Source: an uncultured Bacteroidales bacterium
Lineage (GTDB): Bacteria; Bacteroidota; Bacteroidia; Bacteroidales; Muribaculaceae
Reading direction: 5' to 3'
DNA length: 46,095 nucleotides
Assembly (NCBI GenBank): GCA_958418815.1
Contig: CATZGB010000022.1
Coordinates: forward strand, 1-46,095
Shown here one piece after another: positions 1 to 8,792 of the stretch; within the stretch, counting starts at the first letter, position 1, and each line of letters starts with the position of its first letter. The notes below the pieces were generated by a model, which did not search any database, had not been told where the DNA came from, and worked only from the letters and a program-made list of their open reading frames with translations. Made by a program: the position numbers and the translations under genes.

Positions 1-55
1 ACCTGTAACCTTCTGATCCGTAGTCAGATGCTCTATTCAGTTGAGCTAGCGAACC
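1..55 (-). tRNA. tRNA-Arg (anticodon ACG), 3' end outside window
   Basis: Read on the minus strand, the tRNA begins with the acceptor strand GGTTCGC (complement of 49-55). It continues through a D arm (GCTC...GAGC), an anticodon stem TCTGA/TCAGA and a seven-base loop CTACGGA whose anticodon ACG is the complement of 19-21. The variable region and the first half of the T arm are visible. The rest of the T arm, the 3' acceptor strand and the CCA end lie beyond the window. ACG with A34 normally becomes inosine and reads CGU/CGC/CGA. Confidence 0.93.
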
Positions 56-82
56 AACCTTTTATTATCGGTTTTGTGACTG

Positions 83-112
83 CAAAGTTACAACACTTTT
101 TGGAATCTACAA
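83..112 (-). promoter_or_regulatory. Bacteroidota-type promoter for tRNA-Arg
   Basis: On the minus strand there is a -7 box TAACTTTG (complement of 83-90) and a -33 TTG (complement of 110-112) with 19 bp between them. Transcription would begin about 20 bp upstream of the tRNA 5' end at 55. The spacing and both boxes match the primary sigma-factor consensus of this phylum. Confidence 0.75.
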
Positions 113-241
113 AATTTTCGGGCAACTTTTTTTTCATAACTTTTTAAATACAGCTGTTTTCCCACACTGCCACCGCCTCATTACGCCATATCAACCATTG
201 CCAAATCACCCAGACGTATAATGCCACTATATATAATAAGG

Positions 242-285
242 AGGAGTGACGCCTGATTTTTAGGAAAAACCACGGCATCACTCCT
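242..285 (-). terminator. long near-perfect hairpin, probable terminator of the 5'-nucleotidase operon
   Basis: The outer arms are 242-253 and 274-285. On the minus-strand RNA they pair over 12 bp, with one G-U pair that would be a C-A mismatch on the plus strand. The interior pairs further (TGGTTTTT with AAAAATCA), leaving a 3-nt loop and one bulged G. The better pairing on the minus strand suggests it belongs to the gene ending at 311. The flanking T run (285-294) is on the plus side, so it may work in both directions or mainly protect the 3' end. The rest of 113-310 holds no gene that I can see. Confidence 0.65.
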
Positions 286-310
286 TTTTTTTTTGCAAAT
301 CTTCTAAGCT

Positions 311-1831
311 TTATTTGCCGACAGCGACAAAACGAGACTTGTCAGAAGGATTGATTTTCTTTCGGGAATTCTTTTTGATATAGTCGATAAGGTCATCATA
401 AACGATGTTCTCCGACTGAGCGATGATTTCACCACGCTTCAGCGGCACCATATAGTCTCCACCTCCGGCAAGATAGTCAATGGTGGCCACAGTGTAGATT
501 TTATCATCATCCACAGGTTTGCCATCAACTGTCAGGCTGACAACCTTACCGGTCGATGGGTCGTAGGTCACATCAACCGCCTCGCTGACTCCGTCGCCAC
601 CTCGAACGGCATACACATCCATCGCCTCCTTGAGGTCTTTTCCCGAGAGCTTCATAACGAGAATCTTGTTTGTGAACGGCTGCATTGAGATTATCATCCC
701 TTGGGTGACATCACCTTTCGGTAGCCCACGACGCAAGCTGCCGACATTCATCAGGGCAAGGTCGACAGGCCGACCGAGCAGTTCACCCCCCTTGGCCGCC
801 ACAAAATCACTGACAAAATTCAGCAATCCGGGCTTGTCGTTGGGCAGTTCGCGGGCGGTTTTGCCAATGACTTTCCCCATGAGGTCATCGACCCCCTTGC
901 GGTATGGAGCAATCACGGCAGCCAACTGCTCGTCGGTCTGCCTGTCATATTCCTTCCCAAGCCTCACCTGGCGATATGCCGGGAGTTTCGACCCGATGCT
1001 GTCCAGGTCAATGGTGACCTCTGTGATATATTCCCCAGATTTGGCATTTTGGGTGACAAGCACGGAATCCCCATCGGCATTGGTTATCCACTCCCGGCCA
1101 CTTCCGGGAGACAGCAACGTATGTGAATGGCCACCCAGCACCACATCAATGTTGCGGGTGTTTCTTATCACATCCTGGTCGGATGGCGCGAGGACATTCT
1201 CATATCCGAGATGGGAGACGGCGACAACCACATCGGCCCCCTCCTGGTGTTTCAGCCACCAGGCGGCGGCATTGGCGGCCTCAACCGCGTCGAGATATTT
1301 CACCCCGTCGGCATTCCCTGTGGCAATCATCCCCTCCGGGTCAAGGTTCAGGGCAATGAATCCCACCTTGCGGTCGCCATACTCGTAAATCTTGAACGGC
1401 TTGAAAAGACTCTTGACCGCCGTGTCGGCAAACTCATAATTGGTGGCCAGCCAGTCGGCGTCACTCATCGCCACATTCCTCGCCATCGCCTCCATACCAT
1501 TGTCGAAGTCATGGTTTCCAAGTATGGCTATGTCGTATCCAAGGTTGTTCATGGCTTTCATCTCCACCTCACCGCCATACAGCGTAAAGAACAATGTGCC
1601 CTGCACCGCGTCACCGGCATCGACGAGCAGCACATCAGGCCGGGCGGCCCTCACGCTGTCGACAAACACCTTGCGGCGCTGCACACCTCCATACCCCTTG
1701 TCAGTGGGGTCTATCTGGCTGTGGGTGTCATTTGTCTGCAGGATGACCAGCTCCCGGGCATCAGCCCACAGCATCCCGCAAAAAGACATGGCCGACACAG
1801 CCACCACCTTTAACAAATCAATGTTTTTCAT
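311..1831 (-). CDS. secreted bifunctional metallophosphatase / 5'-nucleotidase
   Basis: This 506-residue protein has an N-terminal Sec signal (hydrophobic stretch ending around CGMLWADA), so it acts in the periplasm or at the surface. The metallophosphatase domain shows its metal-binding motifs in order: QTNDTHSQID just after the signal, DAGDAVQGT, GNHDFDNG and GGHSHT. The C-terminal half (about residues 310-480) is a 5'-nucleotidase C-terminal domain that binds the nucleotide, including the stretch LMNVGSLRRGLPKGDVT. The family (UshA/YfkN-like) hydrolyses extracellular nucleotides or sugar nucleotides to nucleosides and phosphate. It starts 12 bp after the upstream 1116-aa gene and is probably co-transcribed with it. 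Exact substrate is not readable from sequence. Confidence 0.92.
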   Translation of the reverse strand: MKNIDLLKVVAVSAMSFCGMLWADARELVILQTNDTHSQIDPTDKGYGGVQRRKVFVDSVRAARPDVLLVDAGDAVQGTLFFTLYGGEVEMKAMNNLGYDIAILGNHDFDNGMEAMARNVAMSDADWLATNYEFADTAVKSLFKPFKIYEYGDRKVGFIALNLDPEGMIATGNADGVKYLDAVEAANAAAWWLKHQEGADVVVAVSHLGYENVLAPSDQDVIRNTRNIDVVLGGHSHTLLSPGSGREWITNADGDSVLVTQNAKSGEYITEVTIDLDSIGSKLPAYRQVRLGKEYDRQTDEQLAAVIAPYRKGVDDLMGKVIGKTARELPNDKPGLLNFVSDFVAAKGGELLGRPVDLALMNVGSLRRGLPKGDVTQGMIISMQPFTNKILVMKLSGKDLKEAMDVYAVRGGDGVSEAVDVTYDPSTGKVVSLTVDGKPVDDDKIYTVATIDYLAGGGDYMVPLKRGEIIAQSENIVYDDLIDYIKKNSRKKINPSDKSRFVAVGK

Positions 1832-1843
1832 TATATTGTCATT

Positions 1844-4800
1844 TTAAAGTTTCCTTGACTTCCTTACATTCTCGAGGGCCAGCTGGTCAGACTTTTTCTT
1901 GACCGGCAAAGTCGAAGTGTCCTGCCTCACAAACACCGACCCGTCGGCCATCCTCACCACACCGGCGAACGGCTTGACCGACACCACGGCGAAGCAATGG
2001 TCGTCAATCTCGTCAAACTCCAGCGCGACAAGCGAGGGATAGACCTGCGTGCCCTCCACGGCAAGGCCGAACTGGTCGCGCAGCACCTTGCAGAATCTCA
2101 GACTGAACTTGTCCTTGACATCCTGGAGGTCATACTCCTCGAAACCATTGTTGATGTAGACAAAATCATTGACCAGCCCGCGAGGCACACCCGTGTTGGC
2201 CACTCCTATATATAACGTTCCACCCTCGGTGTTCAGCATGCCGCATATCACCTGCGCGATCTCCAGGCCCTGTTTTTTCTCGTCGGGCTGCATATTGTTG
2301 CCCGCCGGATACACCAGCGACTCCTTGAACTCGTGGTACTGGTCTTCATTGGCATTAACACGGGAGACATCAATATCCGGCATCCGAAGACTCAGCAGGT
2401 CATAAATCGACTTTTTCAGCTCACGGCGCAACGGATTAAGGCGCAATCCGCGGAGCATATTGTAAGATGCCACCATACGCTTAAGCGCCCCCGTCAGGGA
2501 GGAGTCCCTGTCATCGGGCAAGGTCACAGCCTCACCCATCGCCGGCGCGTCAAGCATCGACAACGTCTGCAGAATCTCCATTCTGCAGGCAAGGTCAGAA
2601 TCATTGCCCGGAAACTGCGACACCCTGCGGGCAAGCTCGGCGACTCCCGCGCGGTCGACGCGCCCGTCAATCACAAATCTCGACAGCCCCTCGACCATCG
2701 CCTGCTTCAGTTCAAGGAACTGCGCGCGGTAAGTGTCGCCCGCCAGCAACGCCAGCAGACGGGCCGACGCGAGGAGCGTGTATGTCTCAGTGATATTGTC
2801 GCGCGACACAAAAGCCATCGCGTCAAGCACCCGTGACAGCCCGTTGACAGCCTCCGCCGTCAGGTAATTGTCAGGCACCTGGCCCACACATGAGTCCATA
2901 TCCCCCACCTCATCATGCGCCTCCTCCTTGCGGGCCGGCTCAGTCCACACCCGGCCCCCGCAGACCGAGGAGAGCAAGTAATGGAAATTGCGTCTCACCG
3001 TCCGGTAATTCTCCACCGTATTGTTGTCATCAGTATACTCTTCAAACCGCGCGGCAATATACGGCTTGTTGTTCTTCTTGTTCCAGCCGATGTCATTGAC
3101 CGTGACCATCACTTTCTGGTCTTTGTGGAGATCCTCGCCATTCTTGTAAATCAACACCGGATAACCGCCGTCAGAAACCGCCAGGCATGACTCCCCGAGG
3201 TCTTTGGTAATCACCGCCTCCATCTGAGCCTGATCCTCGCGGTCCTCTTTTGCGAGCCGCATTATCTCCTCGTCGACCTCCTTTTCCATCGAGAGCCTGA
3301 AACGGCCATCAGGCAAAACACCCGTGACACGCCCGCGGAACAGCATCTGGCCCTCTTTGAGCCAGAATGTCTCAAGATAAGGGGAAACCGGATAAAGGAC
3401 AATGTCGCGGGTGTTTATCACCCCTGCCCCCTCATACACCGGATCCTCTATCACACACCCGAAAGTGAACTGGTCGGTCTCCTCGCGCCCAACGACCCTG
3501 AATGTGACCTCGTCATCCACCACAGGCTGCAGCTTCTTGGTCTCCACCACCTTCGGGGCCACACTCGGAGCCACCTTCTGGTCAGGGTCAAACAGACTGT
3601 TCTCAAGTTCCTTCCACATGACATGGTGACGCGACAGATTCTGGTCATCCTGCCCCGTGCGGTCATCCAGACGCCCGTTGAGACACACCGAGAAAGCCGC
3701 GCTGTCGGAAAGCCTGACAGACAGGGCCTCCTTGGTGGCAGCCCCGGTGACAACCGGAGCCACCCTTATATTGCCCCCCTTGACCGTCAGCGAGGCGTTC
3801 TGCCCCTCGAACGAACTGAGCGACTTCTGACTCGACGCGCCCCTGTGGTAACGATACAACCCGCTGAGGTTGGCATAGCACAGGCGGTTGACATCGTCAA
3901 GATCCTTCCATCCATACTCCAGCGGCATGTCAAGATTCTCGGTAAGCGCCCCGACAGCCTTCTCGGCCAGCGCGGCCACAGGTTTGCCGATAAGCAGCAT
4001 CGCCAGGGTGTAAAGCCTCCCGCGATAGAGGTTCCACCGGGCGTACTCCTTGTTCTGGGTGAGCAACAGCAATATCGCAATCGCCTCTATCAGCTCACGC
4101 AGAGCGTCATGGCTCGACGTGTTGACAAATTTGCTTTCATTGTCTATGAAAATCCTGAGCATCAGTATGAACCCATCTGAAAACTCCCCGAGGAAACGTA
4201 GGTCGGAGTGATGGTCGCGTATCACCTTGAATATCTCCCAGATATAGTCATGCACATATGAATTCTTCAGCGTGAACAAGGCCATCATCAGCCTCATCTT
4301 CTTCTCTGGCTTGTAAAGCCAACCCGTCGACCTCAGAGACGCCAGCGTCTGGGTGATGAACTCCACATCCTCCCCCTGGGCTATCATGCCCGCGGCGTGT
4401 AGGTAATCCTCACAGTCAAGAATCACATCCGACAGACGGCCCTGCATACGGCGGCGCTCCTCCATCGGAAACCCGTTGAGATATTCCGACCGCTCGATCA
4501 ACGACAGGGCAAGCTCCTTCACCTGCCCCAGCAAAGTCGTGCGGAAGCCTTCACCACGCCTGAACCACATTGGAATGTTGTTGGTCATTGACTCCATCAC
4601 CACCAGCACCCACTCGGGGTTGCCGTCATCAAGCTTCACCCGGGCATCGTCAAACACCGGGTTGGCCATCAGGCGTCTGAAGAAACCATCCCACGACAAC
4701 AGGCGCGCGCCCCTGAGGTCCCGCATATCGGAAACCTGGAAACGGGCCGCCGGAGCATCTTTCTCCTCCTTGACATATTCAAGCTTCAGCTGCCCCTTGT

Positions 4801-5194
4801 CGGTGGAGACCACCCTGCAGGTTATGCGCTGGAACCGCTCGAACTTAACCCGTCCCAGGTCTATAGGATAGAACGTCAGGCCACGGGCATCATCCCTGAC
4901 CGAGACATGGGCGGCGGCATTGGTGTCTTGCCTCATCACCCTGAACCTGTATTCCTTCCCTACCTCATATATATCCGGCACAACAGAATTCAAATCCTGC
5001 TCAAGACGATCATTGCCCTTGTAGACACACACGATCTTATCCGGAATATCGGTTATCTGAAACTCAAACGGCTTGACTATATACGGGGTGGCAGACGCCG
5101 GGTCGCGCACCTTGAACACAAGCTTTCCAGACTCCCTTGATTTCTCAAACTCACTTTCCTTGAAAGTGTATAATTTTCCTACCTCAAAAGCCAT
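1844..5194 (-). CDS. large AlbA_2-domain (Schlafen-AAA-like) protein of unknown role
   Basis: This is a 1116-residue cytosolic protein with no signal peptide. Around residues 980-1090 it carries an AlbA_2 / putative nucleic-acid-binding domain, recognisable from YHEFKESL, the NTEGGTLYIGVANTG core and a following VPRGLVND. The N-terminal ~150 residues look like small beta-rich modules (VGKEYRFRVMRQD..., ITCRVVSTDKGQLKLEYV) reminiscent of S1/OB-type repeats, and a further such segment lies near residues 560-700. The middle is mostly helical. Similar very long proteins in Bacteroidales are annotated only as ATP-binding or DNA-binding. It is first in a minus-strand unit with the 5'-nucleotidase and has a clear promoter just upstream. 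I do not assign a function. Confidence 0.75.
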   Translation of the reverse strand: MAFEVGKLYTFKESEFEKSRESGKLVFKVRDPASATPYIVKPFEFQITDIPDKIVCVYKGNDRLEQDLNSVVPDIYEVGKEYRFRVMRQDTNAAAHVSVRDDARGLTFYPIDLGRVKFERFQRITCRVVSTDKGQLKLEYVKEEKDAPAARFQVSDMRDLRGARLLSWDGFFRRLMANPVFDDARVKLDDGNPEWVLVVMESMTNNIPMWFRRGEGFRTTLLGQVKELALSLIERSEYLNGFPMEERRRMQGRLSDVILDCEDYLHAAGMIAQGEDVEFITQTLASLRSTGWLYKPEKKMRLMMALFTLKNSYVHDYIWEIFKVIRDHHSDLRFLGEFSDGFILMLRIFIDNESKFVNTSSHDALRELIEAIAILLLLTQNKEYARWNLYRGRLYTLAMLLIGKPVAALAEKAVGALTENLDMPLEYGWKDLDDVNRLCYANLSGLYRYHRGASSQKSLSSFEGQNASLTVKGGNIRVAPVVTGAATKEALSVRLSDSAAFSVCLNGRLDDRTGQDDQNLSRHHVMWKELENSLFDPDQKVAPSVAPKVVETKKLQPVVDDEVTFRVVGREETDQFTFGCVIEDPVYEGAGVINTRDIVLYPVSPYLETFWLKEGQMLFRGRVTGVLPDGRFRLSMEKEVDEEIMRLAKEDREDQAQMEAVITKDLGESCLAVSDGGYPVLIYKNGEDLHKDQKVMVTVNDIGWNKKNNKPYIAARFEEYTDDNNTVENYRTVRRNFHYLLSSVCGGRVWTEPARKEEAHDEVGDMDSCVGQVPDNYLTAEAVNGLSRVLDAMAFVSRDNITETYTLLASARLLALLAGDTYRAQFLELKQAMVEGLSRFVIDGRVDRAGVAELARRVSQFPGNDSDLACRMEILQTLSMLDAPAMGEAVTLPDDRDSSLTGALKRMVASYNMLRGLRLNPLRRELKKSIYDLLSLRMPDIDVSRVNANEDQYHEFKESLVYPAGNNMQPDEKKQGLEIAQVICGMLNTEGGTLYIGVANTGVPRGLVNDFVYINNGFEEYDLQDVKDKFSLRFCKVLRDQFGLAVEGTQVYPSLVALEFDEIDDHCFAVVSVKPFAGVVRMADGSVFVRQDTSTLPVKKKSDQLALENVRKSRKL

Positions 5195-5244
5195 AAATAA
5201 ACAGATTGAAACATTTACACATTAATTATATCTTATTATATCTG

Positions 5245-5274
5245 CAAAGATACGTCAAACTCACGCCACGGCAA
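5245..5274 (-). promoter_or_regulatory. promoter for the AlbA_2 / 5'-nucleotidase unit
   Basis: On the minus strand there is a -7 box TATCTTTG (complement of 5245-5252) and a -33 TTG (complement of 5272-5274), 19 bp apart. The start codon at 5194 is about 50 bp downstream. It is divergent from the promoter at 5311-5348. Confidence 0.72.
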
Positions 5275-5310
5275 AACACAATCATCAGACCAAACGAAAT
5301 ATTCCTGATT

Positions 5311-5348
5311 TTTGTTGTTAAATAATACAAAAAAGGTATGTAACTTTG
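5311..5348 (+). promoter_or_regulatory. promoter for the lipoprotein-ABC unit
   Basis: A -7 box TAACTTTG lies at 5341-5348, and TTG at 5315-5317 gives a 23-bp spacer, slightly long for the consensus. It precedes the lipoprotein start at 5416. The intergenic stretch 5195-5415 thus holds two divergent promoters and no gene. Confidence 0.6.
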
Positions 5349-5415
5349 CATCGTCAACGTCCGGCCGACACGTCGCGGCAAGCACCGCCCCCGGGCCGGA
5401 ACAAGCTCCCACAAA

Positions 5416-6822
5416 ATGACACAGACACTGAAACACAGGCTCACACCGATTCTATCCCTGGCAATCCTCCTCTCATTGATTTCCTGCGGGCGCAAGACCC
5501 CGGAGAACCCAATCGAGGCCGTGCCACCGGGCTGCTCACAGGTCACAGTCATCGACCTCCAGAAGCTGGCCTCGGCCAACGGGGCAAACAGTCTGGTCGC
5601 CGAAGGCTCTCTGACACCCGCGGCGGAGGAAGCCATCGCAATGCTGTTGCCCACCGACCTGCTGCGCCCCCTCGCGGCCGTGGTCTCAATCGGCGACAAC
5701 GGAGTCGACACCCGCCAGGCTGTGATGTTCACAACCTCCCGTGGATATGACGGACTCATACTGAAAGTCACCTCGCGGCAGCAACTCGCTGACGCGATGC
5801 TCCCCTACCGCGACGCGTCATCTGATTTCGGCGAATATGAAACCTACACCACAGGAAAACGCCTCATCGCCATATCAGACCATCTCTGCGTGATCGCGCC
5901 AGACGCCGCCACGATAAAGACCGTCGGACAAGAAGGCGAAGGCGACCTCATCTCCGGAATGACCGGAATCAACGAGTTCCTCTCCTCGACAGACAACGCC
6001 ATACGCTCAGCCCGCCGTGGGGCAGACCTGTTCGGAGACAAGATGGAAGGCCTGTGGCTATGCCTTGGCCTGAGATTCACCGACACCTCGGCGACCGCAG
6101 ACCTGTCAGCGATGCGGCCCGACGGAGAACCCGACTCAATCGGCGCGAGAATCGCCGCCCCGTTAGACCCCGACGCGCTCGCGTTCGTGCCCGAAGGCTC
6201 ATCCCTTGTCATCGCGAGCGGACTGCAGGGCGACGACGCCAAGCTTTTCGGGATAGAAGATCTCGTGAAAAAATATTTTCCGGGAGACATCACTATGTCA
6301 AGGACAGGCACCACACTATGGTACGCCCGTCCGGCTGGCACCATCACCGCCGACAACCTCCTCTCACCGCAGGTATGGAACTTCGCCGGGGCTATCCAGA
6401 TGCCACAGGAGGATGGAGACATGGCCATACGCAACCTGCAGACAATGAACCACGGCCTGGGCCGTCTCGACCCTGCAACCGGATGCTACACCGTCACCCG
6501 TGGAGACGCGTCGCTCTCTTACGGATACATCAACGGATATTTCGCGCAATCGGCCAACGGGCCTGTGAAATACGGCAACTCAAACCCGTTCACACAGGAT
6601 TTCAGCGGGGCAAGGCTCGCCGCAGTAATAGACATCCCCAGCTCAAGCTCGTTGCGCACTGCCGCCGGTCTCCCCTGCGGGGCATCGCTGGCCTTCAAGG
6701 TCACCACCTTCAACATCCACGCCAAACTGTCATTCTACGGCAACAACGGCCCGGTGCTGCGCACAATCGACGCAATCCCCGTCCTCCACAATCTGTTACC
6801 CTATATTGTCGGCACTCGATGA
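5416..6822 (+). CDS. lipoprotein of unknown function (DUF4836/DUF3352-like)
   Basis: This is a 468-residue protein with a lipoprotein signal: basic start, hydrophobic stretch, lipobox LISC at about residues 21-24, then GRKTPEN. It should be anchored to a membrane on the periplasmic side. The body has the look of Bacteroidota lipoproteins whose two halves repeat a fold beginning with phrases such as VTVIDLQKLA and LAFVPEGSSLVIASGL. I compare it only loosely with DUF4836/DUF3352. Its stop overlaps the start of the downstream ATPase gene (ATGA), which strongly suggests translational coupling and a shared role with the ABC transporter, perhaps as an accessory or cargo lipoprotein. Function is not known. 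Confidence 0.7.
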   Translation: MTQTLKHRLTPILSLAILLSLISCGRKTPENPIEAVPPGCSQVTVIDLQKLASANGANSLVAEGSLTPAAEEAIAMLLPTDLLRPLAAVVSIGDNGVDTRQAVMFTTSRGYDGLILKVTSRQQLADAMLPYRDASSDFGEYETYTTGKRLIAISDHLCVIAPDAATIKTVGQEGEGDLISGMTGINEFLSSTDNAIRSARRGADLFGDKMEGLWLCLGLRFTDTSATADLSAMRPDGEPDSIGARIAAPLDPDALAFVPEGSSLVIASGLQGDDAKLFGIEDLVKKYFPGDITMSRTGTTLWYARPAGTITADNLLSPQVWNFAGAIQMPQEDGDMAIRNLQTMNHGLGRLDPATGCYTVTRGDASLSYGYINGYFAQSANGPVKYGNSNPFTQDFSGARLAAVIDIPSSSSLRTAAGLPCGASLAFKVTTFNIHAKLSFYGNNGPVLRTIDAIPVLHNLLPYIVGTR

Positions 6823-7481
6823 AAACGGATTGCCAGTTCATACTCCGCGACATGCTGCCCGACGCATTCGCGTCCGAGCCGGAATCGCATTCCTCATCAG
6901 ACATCTGGCTCAACCCGCACAGGGAATTCCTCCCCGGCCACAGATACCTGGTCGACGCGGAGTCGGGAGGAGGCAAATCATCGCTGTGCGGCTACCTCCA
7001 CGGCAACCGTGACGACTACTCCGGCTCACTCATAATCAACGGCAGAGACGCGCGCCGGATTTCCCGTGCCGACTGGACAAGGCTCAGACGGGAGACCATA
7101 GCCTACCTGCCTCAGGACCTGGGGCTTTTCCCCTCCATGACCGCCTGGGAAAACATCCAGCTGAAAAACCGCCTGACCTCCCACAAGAGCGACACCGAGA
7201 TAATGGAGATGCTCGACACAGTGGGCCTGGCCCGGCTTTCAGACCGCCTCGCCGGACGGCTCTCCATCGGCCAGCAACAACGCGTGGCATTGGTCAGAGC
7301 CTTGTGCCAGCCCTTCTCCATGCTGCTGCTCGACGAGCCGGTCAGCCATCTCGACAGGGAAGCCAACATGGCCGTGGCGCGACTTGTCTCCCGCGAGGCA
7401 TCCCGGAAAAACGCCACAGTGATAACCACATCGGTTGGCAACGACCTGCTCCTCGACGGCTGCGAACGCCTGTCGCTATGA
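6819..7481 (+). CDS. ABC transporter ATP-binding protein (LolD/MacB-like), H-loop altered
   Basis: This is a 220-residue ATPase. Start ATG 6819 is chosen because it overlaps the lipoprotein stop and gives a full N-terminal domain; the same frame is open far upstream, but that part is an out-of-frame shadow. Visible motifs are Walker A ESGGGKSS, Q-loop YLPQDLGLFPS, signature LSIGQQQR and Walker B MLLLDEPVSHLD. The usual switch histidine after Walker B (THD in LolD-type proteins) is replaced in TTSVGNDL. It is followed 28 bp later by its likely FtsX-type permease. The family drives lipoprotein release or mechanotransmission rather than classical import. Substrate is unknown. Confidence 0.85.
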   Translation: MKTDCQFILRDMLPDAFASEPESHSSSDIWLNPHREFLPGHRYLVDAESGGGKSSLCGYLHGNRDDYSGSLIINGRDARRISRADWTRLRRETIAYLPQDLGLFPSMTAWENIQLKNRLTSHKSDTEIMEMLDTVGLARLSDRLAGRLSIGQQQRVALVRALCQPFSMLLLDEPVSHLDREANMAVARLVSREASRKNATVITTSVGNDLLLDGCERLSL

Positions 7482-7509
7482 CATCCATCACCCCCATCCT
7501 TCATCCATA

Positions 7510-8691
7510 ATGGTCTGGAAACTTTTACGAACCGACATAAGCAAGTGGCAGATGACGGCCTACGCCATCGCCAACATCATCGGCATGCTGATAGCCGGAC
7601 TGGCCATACAGATTTACCGCGACGTGGTGCCGGCCGGCAATGACACTTCGGCCGACCCGCTCGGCGACATCCGCTACCGGGTGGTCTCACGCAAGTCGAC
7701 TCAAACGCTCTTCGGGGCCAACCCTGACGGCATCTCAGAGGAGGAAATCGCCGACATATCGCGCCAGCCATGGGTTGCCTCCGCCGCGCCGTTCATTCCC
7801 GCCGGATTCGATGTCACAGTCAGCCTGTCATTCGGCGGGAATGGGTTCTCCACCGCCCTGTTTTTCGAAGGGGTGCCTGACGAGTATCTTGACATCAAGC
7901 CCCGGGGATGGGCGTTCGACCCTGCCTCCCCTGAAGTACCCATCATACTGCCACGCGACTATCTCGCGCTGTACAACTTCGGCTTCGCCCCCACCCGCGG
8001 CCTGCCGGCCATAGATGAGCGCACAGCCTCGATGGCCCCGTTGAAAGTGACCCTTAGCGGCAACGGCATATCAAAATCACTGCCGGGGAGGATTGTCGGA
8101 TTCTCTTCACGACTCAACACCATCGCCGTACCCGAGGAGTTTATCAGATGGGCCAACGCCATCTTCTCCCCCGGAGAGCCACCCACCCCCACCCGCGTCA
8201 TAATCCGCATGGCCGACCCCGGCAATCCAGAAGCGGGGAGATACCTGTCATCCGTGGGACTTGAGGAAAGCGGCGGCGGAGAGACCGCCTCACGGCTCTG
8301 CCACTTCCTGCGTGTAGCGGCGGCCGCTGTCACCGGCGTGGGGTTCCTCATCTGCCTGCTTTCAGCCGGGATGCTCATCCTCAGCATGTTCCTGCTTCTG
8401 CAGAAAAGCCGCGCCACCCTGGCCGGCCTCATCAACCTTGGATATTCACCCCGCCATCTGGCCGGATACTATTTCAGGCTCATCCTGGCGGTCAACATCA
8501 TCGTGCTGGCCATCTCCGGCACGGCTACGGCCCTGGCATCCTCGGCATGGCATACCCGGCTCGCCGACCTCGGGACAAGTGGCGCGGCAATATGGCCCAC
8601 AATAACCGCGATGGCAGTCACTATGGCCATCCTGACACTGATGAGCGGCGGCATCACATGGCGCGTCATACGCGAAATTTGGCAGAAATAA
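7510..8691 (+). CDS. FtsX-like ABC transporter permease
   Basis: This 393-residue protein starts at MVWKLLRTDISKW; an earlier in-frame TTG at 7435 would overlap the ATPase gene and adds a non-membrane stretch, so I reject it. The topology is that of MacB/FtsX permeases. One transmembrane helix lies near residues 18-38 (IANIIGMLIAGLAIQIY). A large periplasmic domain of about 230 residues follows, then three helices in the last ~120 residues (VTGVGFLICLLSAGMLILSM, LILAVNIIVLAISGTA, TITAMAVTMAILTLMSG). It pairs with the ATPase encoded just upstream and probably with the lipoprotein. It is a single permease gene, so a homodimer is likely. Confidence 0.82.
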   Translation: MVWKLLRTDISKWQMTAYAIANIIGMLIAGLAIQIYRDVVPAGNDTSADPLGDIRYRVVSRKSTQTLFGANPDGISEEEIADISRQPWVASAAPFIPAGFDVTVSLSFGGNGFSTALFFEGVPDEYLDIKPRGWAFDPASPEVPIILPRDYLALYNFGFAPTRGLPAIDERTASMAPLKVTLSGNGISKSLPGRIVGFSSRLNTIAVPEEFIRWANAIFSPGEPPTPTRVIIRMADPGNPEAGRYLSSVGLEESGGGETASRLCHFLRVAAAAVTGVGFLICLLSAGMLILSMFLLLQKSRATLAGLINLGYSPRHLAGYYFRLILAVNIIVLAISGTATALASSAWHTRLADLGTSGAAIWPTITAMAVTMAILTLMSGGITWRVIREIWQK

Positions 8692-8723
8692 CCAACTTTT
8701 TGCAATCTGCGGCTGTTTGCATT

Positions 8724-8753
8724 TTGCATTTATAGCTGTTTTTGTTAATTTTG
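8724..8753 (+). promoter_or_regulatory. promoter for relA-like gene
   Basis: A -33 TTG at 8724-8726 and a -7 TAATTTTG at 8746-8753 are separated by 19 bp. The start codon at 8793 lies about 40 bp downstream. Confidence 0.7.
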
Positions 8754-8792
8754 CGAACATAACAGCAATCCGCAATTCATCCCAGTTGCGTT

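Noticed and set aside
6054..6818. Upstream extension of the ABC ATPase frame
   Set aside because: It overlaps the lipoprotein gene in another frame and is Arg/Pro/His-rich; the ATPase domain begins at 6819 with an ATGA overlap.
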